Below are positions 1-18,937 of a DNA stretch of 18,937 bases, one piece after another. Made by a program: the position numbers and the translations under genes. This stretch comes from Arthrobacter polaris. GTDB taxonomy: Bacteria > Actinomycetota > Actinomycetes > Actinomycetales > Micrococcaceae. The stretch covers positions 3,635,716 to 3,654,652 of the forward strand of contig NZ_CP071516.1 of assembly GCF_021398215.1 (NCBI RefSeq), in the 5' to 3' direction. Position 1 is the stretch's first letter, and every line of letters starts with the position of its first letter. The notes beneath the pieces were generated by a model that worked only from the letters and a program-made list of their open reading frames with translations, was not told where the DNA came from and did no database searches.

Positions 1-96
1 TTCACATGGATTCTTGCTGCACTCATCATCTGGGCCGTTACCGGACTCGCCGCGGTGTTGGTGTCCAAGTTTGTCTTGAGGGAATCTGCCAACTAA
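1..96 (+). CDS. C-terminal end of a membrane protein (partial)
   Basis: Reading frame 1 is open from the window edge to a TAA at 94-96 and gives the last 31 residues of a protein whose start lies outside the window. Residues 2-24 are strongly hydrophobic (starting FTWILAALIIW, then VTGLAAVLVSKFVL) and end in a short polar tail RESAN, which fits a final transmembrane helix with a basic then polar terminus. No family can be named from this stretch. It is the only protein-coding sequence I accept here. It lies about 490 nt upstream of the first 16S gene on the same strand. It is absent upstream of operons 2 and 3, so it marks the true left flank of the array. The call rests on hydrophobicity and an uninterrupted frame only, so a chance open frame cannot be excluded. 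Confidence 0.55.
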   Translation, partial: FTWILAALIIWAVTGLAAVLVSKFVLRESAN

Positions 97-187
97 ATCC
101 CCTTGCACAGTGTGGACAAGTGTTGAACGCAGCGGCGCTGAGCTGGCATCACGCCGGGGCTTCTTGATTTGCGTGGTGGGTCAAAGG
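97..187. other. Unique spacer between the upstream gene and the rRNA array
   Basis: This stretch has no counterpart ahead of operons 2 and 3. I see no gene in it. A weak GC-rich inverted repeat (CGGCG near 133, CGCCG near 152) could be a remnant terminator for the upstream gene, but it lacks a T tract and is not called. Confidence 0.5.
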
Positions 188-197
188 TGTGTATTGT
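169..197 (+). promoter_or_regulatory. Candidate promoter of operon 1
   Basis: TTGCGT (169-174) and TATTGT (192-197) are separated by 17 bp, a sigma70-like layout with 3/6 and 4/6 consensus matches. The -10 lies just inside the repeated unit while the -35 is in unique DNA. Transcription would start near 204 and give a leader of about 380 nt. Support is only the spacing and position, and other starts are possible. Confidence 0.25.
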
Positions 198-582
198 TTA
201 TCGAGTTGTCCTGGACAAGGGCGGCGGGATCGGTCAGGAAAATGAAGGTTTATTCTTTGGTTTTCTGGTGGTTGTGTGGTGTGGTTCACTGTAGAAGTGA
301 GTTTGCATTGCAGGGCTGGATGGTCTAAGCTTGAAAAGTTGCCCCGGTGCTGATCATCGTGAACATGTTGGTTGTGTTTGTGTGTGTTGGCTGGGTGTTG
401 TTGTTGTTTGAGAACTCAATAGTGTGCCAAGTTTTATTGATACCAATTTATTTATATTGAATTGGTTATTTGGTTTTGTTGTTGCCGCCCCTGTGGTGAT
501 GGCAGAATCGTTTAGCTGGTTTCGAATTTAGTGCATGCATTCATTACCTTTTCCGGTGTGTTTGTGTGTGTCTGTTTAGTTA
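198..582 (+). promoter_or_regulatory. Leader of rRNA operon 1
   Basis: G/T-rich transcribed leader. It contains a boxA element at 402-418, and the 27-nt segment 404-430 that pairs with ITS1 (2335-2359) to bracket 16S. A small hairpin has ACCAATT and AATTGGT arms around an AT-rich loop at about 441-465. A conserved GCATTCAT near the 3' end can pair with ATGAATG in the start of ITS1. Just before 16S this copy lacks three bases (a G and two T) present in the other two leaders. No reading frame here looks coding. Confidence 0.6.
402..418 (+). promoter_or_regulatory. boxA antitermination element, leader of operon 1
   Basis: The sequence TGTTGTTTGAGAACTCA matches the boxA type found in rRNA leaders of actinobacteria and Bacillus-like bacteria (TGTTnTTTGAnAACT). 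BoxA RNA is bound by NusB-S10 to protect rRNA transcription from early termination. Its recurrence in all leaders and ITS1 regions supports the call. Confidence 0.6.
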
Positions 583-2110
<1,528 letters not shown>

Positions 2111-2616
2111 AAGGAGCACCAAACACCTGAACACTGTTCGCATGAATGGTTGTTGTGGGTGTGAGGAGTAAAGACCTATAGCGAGAACGAAAGTTTCTCG
2201 GTAGGTTGCTCAAGGGTGGAATATCAATAAAATAGCCGATGATCGGCATCTGGCGACCTGGTGTTAGTACCGCATCCTTGATGGGGTGTGAGGAAGATAC
2301 TGTGTGGGTTGTGTGGGTGTTGGTTGTTATGTGTTTGGCACACTGTTGTCCTGAAACAACAACGAGAGTTGTTGATTTCTGGTTTCCTGCACATAACCGA
2401 CTGAATGGCTTGGGTGGATGCTCTGTGAGTGTTTGCTGTTGTTCAGGGAGTGTGTGGTGGGGTTGTTGTTTGAGAACTACATAGTGAACGCGAGCATCTT
2501 TATAAAGAAGCAATTTCTTTGAGATAATTGAACCTGGATCTGATGCTGATGACTTTGGTTGTTGGTGTTGGTTTTCATGGTTCTCTCGATATAGTTTTGT
2601 TGACTGCATGTGTGTG
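2111..2616 (+). other. 16S-23S internal transcribed spacer, operon 1
   Basis: About 506 nt with no tRNA gene: no T-loop GTTCRA or acceptor pairing was found. It contains the 3' arm of the pre-16S helix (2335-2359), a second boxA (2464-2480) and the 5' arm of the pre-23S helix (2479-2497). The 3' arm in this copy is two G shorter than in copies 2 and 3 (near 2348). A hairpin AGTTTCTCGGTAGG-type element around 2180-2210 is conserved in all copies. Confidence 0.8.
2464..2480 (+). promoter_or_regulatory. boxA element, ITS1 of operon 1
   Basis: TGTTGTTTGAGAACTAC repeats the leader boxA 15 of 17 positions, placed about 140 nt before 23S. It directly adjoins the 5' arm of the 23S processing helix. 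Confidence 0.6.
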
Positions 2617-5757
<3,141 letters not shown>

Positions 5758-5846
5758 ACACACCTTATAAAATAATGCTCGCACTATGTTCAACCGTATG
5801 TGGTTACCCAACCAACAAACCCACCCGTGTTGGTACTGGGGAATGA
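5758..5846 (+). other. 23S-5S spacer, operon 1 (short form)
   Basis: 89 nt, against 222 nt in operon 2. C/A-rich. The 3' arm of the pre-23S helix is at 5775-5789 but lacks the GTTC that makes the operon 2 arm a perfect 19-nt complement, leaving a predicted 4-nt bulge. Twelve extra bases follow (about 5789-5800) and one A near 5806. A 142-nt block is missing after 5828. GTGTTG at 5828-5833 can pair with CAACAC just after 5S. Confidence 0.75.
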
Positions 5847-5964
5847 GTTACGGTGGTCATAGCGTGGGGAAACGCCCGGTCCCATTCCGAACCCGGAAGC
5901 TAAGACCCACAGCGCCGATGGTACTGCATTCGAGAGGATGTGGGAGAGTAGGACACCGCCGGAC
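5847..5964 (+). rRNA. rrf: 5S ribosomal RNA, operon 1
   Basis: About 118 nt, starting GTTACGGTGG and ending ACCGCCGGAC, which form the terminal helix. The conserved core (ACGCCCGGTCCCATTCCGA, then CCGGAAGCTAAG) and the 3' GTGGGAGAGTAGG segment are typical of actinobacterial 5S. It is identical to the operon 2 copy. Ends are placed by helix pairing and may be off by one to three bases. Confidence 0.93.
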
Positions 5965-6007
5965 AACACATAACAGGTCGAGGCCCCACACCACACGGTG
6001 TCCACCA
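5965..6007 (+). other. Trailer of operon 1 with a broken terminator hairpin
   Basis: The 5' arm GAGGCCCC (5980-5987) and apical CACC/GGTG (5989-6000) of the operon 2 terminator are present, but the 3' arm GGGGCCTC is replaced by unrelated bases (6001-6007). Only a 4-bp stem remains, so intrinsic termination here should be weak or absent. Confidence 0.65.
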
Positions 6008-6756
6008 CCAACAACCCAACACCCCACCACGGCCGGGAATGGGAACCACACCACCACCAGCCCCACACCCCATACCCTTTTGAGCTGAACCCAGATACCC
6101 AGGCCAAACACCCACAGCCCAACGGCACGGTCACCGCAGCCGGTATACACCCACCACCAAAATCACCTGTTGATAAGTGTTTTTGATGATGATGGGTTCA
6201 CGTTGTTGACGCTGGTTGGGGACGGAAACGACGCACTGGATGGTTTTGGTGTGCGTTTATTTCTTAGAGTGCCGGGGTGCTAGTCGTTGGTTCCGGGTGG
6301 GGTTTATTTGCTTGATTCGGTGATGTTCTTCTTGCCGGTGCCAAGTAGGTAACCATGAGTGCTGAGAGACGCTGGTTGTTGAGCGTTCTTGGGGTGCTTG
6401 GTGAGTGGTTGTGCTGGTGTCCTCATCAGAAGGGCGCGTTGGGGTGGCCGGTGCACCTTGGTTGTCTTTTGATGTCATCGTGGTGTCTTCAGCCCCGTTC
6501 CTCCCGGCGGTAAACTGGGGCCCGATGTGTTGGTCAGGGTTGGAGTCACTGCCAGTTTCAGGCGGAGGGCGCTGGGCCAGGACGTGTGAGTGCTGGGTTG
6601 GTGTGCTTCAGGAGCAGATCTTGGCATATACCAGCGTTCCTGTCTGAGAAACTTTGCTAGGTGACCTTCGTGGCGGTGACAGGGGAGGTATGTGACCGGC
6701 TTGATAAGGGCCGGCGGCACGAGAGCACGGATGCCCAAGGGCGCCCCTTTCGCTAG

Positions 6757-6790
6757 ATTATTGGTGACTCGATATTATTGGTGACTCGAT
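6757..6790. repeat. Perfect 17-bp tandem direct repeat (2 copies)
   Basis: ATTATTGGTGACTCGAT occurs twice without a gap (6757-6773, 6774-6790), about 230 bp upstream of the candidate -10 of operon 2. It recurs at 13737-13770 but is absent upstream of operon 1. Adjacent direct repeats of this size could bind a regulator; function is unknown. Confidence 0.85.
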
Positions 6791-6894
6791 GAAAATACAG
6801 CAGACGTGCAGGCCAGGGCTGGTGTGTATCCGGCCGGAGCTATTGTGTTTGGAGGTTGCTTTCAGTCTCAGACCACGCAGTAACGGCACGCTCT

Positions 6895-6916
6895 CCATTA
6901 TTCGCGGACATAATGG
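6895..6916. repeat. Inverted repeat, 7-bp arms with 8-nt loop
   Basis: CCATTAT (6895-6901) and ATAATGG (6910-6916) are perfect complements around TCGCGGAC. The AT-rich arms suit a dimeric regulator site better than a terminator. It lies about 100 bp upstream of the candidate promoter of operon 2. Confidence 0.6.
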
Positions 6917-6996
6917 GGCGCACTACTGAGGTATTTATTGAGCGGGTAGTCAGATAGACAGCCTTTTGTGATGCCGCTCATAAAGGGCCTTTCAAG

Positions 6997-7024
6997 TTGT
7001 TTGAATGGCTTTTATGTGTATTGT
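6997..7024 (+). promoter_or_regulatory. Candidate promoter of operon 2
   Basis: TTGTTT (6997-7002), a 16-bp gap and TATTGT (7019-7024). The -10 is the same as for operon 1 but the -35 and everything upstream differ. A small TTCAA/TTGAA inverted repeat overlaps the -35. Weak motif evidence only. Confidence 0.25.
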
Positions 7025-7412
7025 TTATCGAGTTGTCCTGGACAAGGGCGGCGGGATCGGTCAGGAAAATGAAGGTTTATTCTTTGGTTTTCTGGTGGTT
7101 GTGTGGTGTGGTTCACTGTAGAAGTGAGTTTGCATTGCAGGGCCGGATGGTCTAAGCTTGAAAAGTTGCCCCGGTGCTGATCATCGTGAACATGTTGGTT
7201 GTGTTTGTGTGTGTTGGCTGGGTGTTGTTGTTGTTTGAGAACTCAATAGTGTGCCAAGTTTTATTGATACCAATTTATTTATATTGAATTGGTTATTTGG
7301 TTTTGTTGTTGCCGCCCCTGTGGTGATGGCAGAATCGTTTAGCTGGTTTCGAATTTAGTGCATGCATTCATTACCTTTTCCGGTGTGTTTGTGTGTGTCT
7401 GTTTGAGTTTTA
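7025..7412 (+). promoter_or_regulatory. Leader of rRNA operon 2
   Basis: Same elements as the operon 1 leader, with boxA at 7229-7245 and the pre-16S 5' arm at 7231-7257, which pairs with 9167-9193 at 25 of 27 positions (two G-U). It has GTTTGAGTTTTATT just before 16S, three bases longer than operon 1. One base differs from operon 1 near 7143 (C for T). Confidence 0.6.
7229..7245 (+). promoter_or_regulatory. boxA antitermination element, leader of operon 2
   Basis: Identical to the element at 402-418; overlaps the 5' arm of the 16S processing helix. Confidence 0.6.
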
Positions 7413-12590
<5,178 letters not shown>

Positions 12591-12812
12591 ACACACCTTA
12601 TAAAATAATGCTCGCGTTCACTATGTGGTTCCCAACCAACAAACCCACCCGTTTGTTCGGCCCAGGGAAACAAAAACAAGACACCACCACACCCTGTACA
12701 CCCCGGTCTACAGGGACCGTGAATGTCATGTATAATAAAATACTGTTGTTCATCACAAGAACACCCAACAAACCACCCACACCACACACTTCGTGTTGGT
12801 ACTGGGGAATGA
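12591..12812 (+). other. 23S-5S spacer, operon 2 (long form)
   Basis: 222 nt. The 5' part (12608-12640) is the 3' arm of the pre-23S helix and includes a perfect 19-nt complement of ITS1 (12608-12626). The block 12653-12794 (142 nt) is missing in operon 1. It contains a hairpin CCCTGTA/TACAGGG (12692-12698, 12709-12715) and a perfect TATAAT (12731-12736) with no good -35, and no tRNA or reading frame that I can support. GTGTTG before 5S pairs with CAACAC after it. Confidence 0.75.
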
Positions 12813-12930
12813 GTTACGGTGGTCATAGCGTGGGGAAACGCCCGGTCCCATTCCGAACCCGGAAGCTAAGACCCACAGCGCCGATGGTACTGCATTCGAG
12901 AGGATGTGGGAGAGTAGGACACCGCCGGAC
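12813..12930 (+). rRNA. rrf: 5S ribosomal RNA, operon 2
   Basis: Identical to 5847-5964. About 118 nt, with the same GTTACGG start and GGAC end. The 5S gene is fully conserved although the DNA on both sides of it differs between operons 1 and 2. Confidence 0.93.
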
Positions 12931-12945
12931 AACACATAACAGGTC

Positions 12946-12985
12946 GAGGCCCCACACCACACGGTGCGGGGCCTCCTGCATTTAA
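12946..12985 (+). terminator. Intrinsic terminator of operon 2
   Basis: GAGGCCCC (12946-12953) pairs with GGGGCCTC (12968-12975). After one A-C mismatch, CACC/GGTG adds four pairs around an ACAC loop. Then comes CTGCATTTAAC, which has only a short T run, as is common in actinobacterial terminators. It begins about 15 nt after 5S, the expected place for the end of the operon. Confidence 0.7.
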
Positions 12986-13736
12986 CACCAACAACCCAAC
13001 ACCCCACCACGGCCGGGAATGGGAACCACACCACCACCAGCCCCACACCCCATACCCTTTTGAGCTGAACCCAGATACCCAGGCCAAACACCCACAGCCC
13101 AACGGCACGGTCACCGCAGCCGGTATACACCCACCACCAAAATCACCTGTTGATAAGTGTTTTGATGATGATGGGTTCACGTTGTTGACGCTGGTTGGGG
13201 ACGGAAACGACGCACTGGATGGTTTTGGTGTGCGTTTATTTCTTAGAGTGCCGGGGTGCTAGTCGTTGGTTCCGGGTGGGGTTTATTTGCTTGATTCGGT
13301 GATGTTCTTCTTGCCGGTGCCAAGTAGGTAACCATGAGTGCTGAGAGACGCTGGTTGTTGAGCGTTCTTGGGGTGCTTGGTGAGTGGTTGTGCTGGTGTC
13401 CTCATCAGAAGGGCGCGTTGGGGTGGCCGGTGCACCTTGGTTGTCTTTTGATGTCATCGTGGGTGTCTTCAGCCCCGTTCCTCCCGGCGGTAAACTGGGG
13501 CCCGATGTGTTGGTCAGGGTTGGAGTCACTGCCAGTTTCAGGCGGAGGGCGCTGGGCCAGGACGTGTGAGTGCTGGGTTGGTGTGCTTCAGGAGCAGATC
13601 TTGGCATATACCAGCGTTCCTGTCTGAGAAACTTTGCTAGGTGACCTTCGTGGCGGTGACAGGGGAGGTATGTGACCGGCTTGATAAGGGCCGGCGGCAC
13701 GAGAGCACGGATGCCCAAGGGCGCCCCTTTCGCTAG

Positions 13737-13770
13737 ATTATTGGTGACTCGATATTATTGGTGACTCGAT
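13737..13770. repeat. Perfect 17-bp tandem direct repeat, second occurrence
   Basis: Same pair as at 6757-6790, upstream of operon 3 (13737-13753, 13754-13770). Confidence 0.85.
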
Positions 13771-13874
13771 GAAAATACAGCAGACGTGCAGGCCAGGGCT
13801 GGTGTGTATCCGGCCGGAGCTATTGTGTTTGGAGGTTGCTTTCAGTCTCAGACCACGCAGTAACGGCACGCTCT

Positions 13875-13896
13875 CCATTATTCGCGGACATAATGG
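13875..13896. repeat. Inverted repeat, second occurrence
   Basis: CCATTAT/ATAATGG with an 8-nt loop, same as 6895-6916, upstream of operon 3. Confidence 0.6.
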
Positions 13897-13976
13897 GGCG
13901 CACTACTGAGGTATTTATTGAGCGGGTAGTCAGATAGACAGCCTTTTGTGATGCCGCTCATAAAGGGCCTTTCAAG

Positions 13977-14004
13977 TTGTTTGAATGGCTTTTATGTGTA
14001 TTGT
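13977..14004 (+). promoter_or_regulatory. Candidate promoter of operon 3
   Basis: Same TTGTTT, 16 bp, TATTGT arrangement as for operon 2, in identical context. Confidence 0.25.
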
Positions 14005-14392
14005 TTATCGAGTTGTCCTGGACAAGGGCGGCGGGATCGGTCAGGAAAATGAAGGTTTATTCTTTGGTTTTCTGGTGGTTGTGTGGTGTGGTTCACTGTA
14101 GAAGTGAGTTTGCATTGCAGGGCCGGATGGTCTAAGCTTGAAAAGTTGCCCCGGTGCTGATCATCGTGAACATGTTGGTTGTGTTTGTGTGTGTTGGCTG
14201 GGTGTGGTTGTTGTTTGAGAACTCAATAGTGTGCCAAGTTTTATTGATACCAATTTATTTATATTGAATTGGTTATTTGGTTTTGTTGTTGCCGCCCCTG
14301 TGGTGATGGCAGAATCGTTTAGCTGGTTTCGAATTTAGTGCATGCATTCATTACCTTTTCCGGTGTGTTTGTGTGTGTCTGTTTGAGTTTTA
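14005..14392 (+). promoter_or_regulatory. Leader of rRNA operon 3
   Basis: Same as the operon 2 leader apart from G for T just before boxA (14206). Pre-16S 5' arm at 14211-14237, pairing with 16146-16172. Confidence 0.6.
14209..14225 (+). promoter_or_regulatory. boxA antitermination element, leader of operon 3
   Basis: Identical to 402-418; in the 5' arm of the 16S processing helix. Confidence 0.6.

Positions 14393-18937
<4,545 letters not shown>

Larger units (their letters stand above)
6008..7014. other. Inter-operon spacer 1, no convincing gene
   Basis: About 1007 bp between the operon 1 trailer and the next unit, equal in length to and nearly identical with 12988-13994. The first 160 bp are C/A-rich and continue the trailer; the rest is G/T-rich. 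The frames that stay open have Thr/Pro/Ser/His-rich or shadow-like translations with no ribosome binding site, and one base of difference between copies breaks the longest one. Two ordered elements stand out: a 17-bp tandem repeat (6757-6790) and an inverted repeat (6895-6916). The last 30 bp hold the candidate promoter of operon 2. Confidence 0.7.
12988..13994. other. Inter-operon spacer 2, no convincing gene
   Basis: 1007 bp, nearly identical to 6008-7014. I see two indels relative to spacer 1: one fewer T near 13160 and one more G at 13461-13463. The near-complete identity of a stretch with no visible gene shows that the whole unit was duplicated recently or is kept uniform by recombination. 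Confidence 0.7.

Noticed and set aside
2111-2616. tRNA genes in ITS1
   Set aside because: Searched for T-loop GTTCRA and acceptor pairing in all three ITS1 regions; none found. Absence is normal in actinobacteria.
6789-6929. 46-codon + strand frame starting right after the 17-bp tandem repeat (also at 13769-13909)
   Set aside because: No Shine-Dalgarno sequence, composition with several Cys and Arg unlike a known small protein, and it overlaps the palindrome. Not enough to call a gene.
13236-13718. 160-codon open frame on the - strand of the second spacer
   Set aside because: The translation is rich in Thr, Pro, Ser and His with no domain, no clear ribosome binding site, and the equivalent in the first spacer (6257-6738) is split by a single-base indel. 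It looks like a chance open frame in skewed DNA.

Overview
The window is a head-to-tail array of three ribosomal RNA operons (16S-23S-5S, all on the + strand) with almost no protein-coding capacity. The 16S variable regions look like Micrococcaceae (Micrococcales, Actinobacteria), closest in my memory to the Glutamicibacter/Arthrobacter group. The 23S length of about 3.14 kb, with extra sequence in domain III, and the absence of tRNA genes from the 16S-23S spacers also fit an actinobacterium. The genus is from memory and not proven.

Layout: 1-96 is the 3' end of a gene for a membrane protein, and 97-187 is unique spacer. From 188 the sequence is a tandem repeat with unit starts at 188, 7015 and 13995; units 1 and 2 are 6827 and 6980 bp and unit 3 is cut by the window edge. 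Each unit holds a leader (about 390 nt with a boxA element), 16S, ITS1 (about 507 nt, second boxA), 23S, ITS2, 5S, a trailer with or without a terminator hairpin, and a roughly 1 kb inter-operon spacer with no convincing gene. That spacer is nearly identical in units 1 and 2 and carries a perfect 17-bp tandem repeat and a 7+7 bp inverted repeat.

How the parts work together: each operon should give one precursor RNA. The leader arm pairs with ITS1 around 16S (25 of 27 positions in operons 2 and 3). The ITS1 arm pairs with ITS2 around 23S (31 of 33 positions in operon 2). These are the expected RNase III processing helices, and both boxA elements lie on their 5' arms.

The operons are not fully equivalent. 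Operon 1 lacks 142 nt of ITS2 found in operon 2, has a 4-nt gap in one arm of the 23S processing stem, and lacks the 3' arm of the terminator hairpin. Operon 1 also has different DNA upstream of its candidate -10.

Caution: many differences between copies are single-base losses in homopolymer runs, some at positions nearly invariant in bacteria. This points to residual consensus errors typical of uncorrected long reads, so single-base differences should not be read as biology. I found no new enzyme, defence or mobile system. The unusual feature is the rDNA-like tandem array and the divergent 3' half of its first unit.
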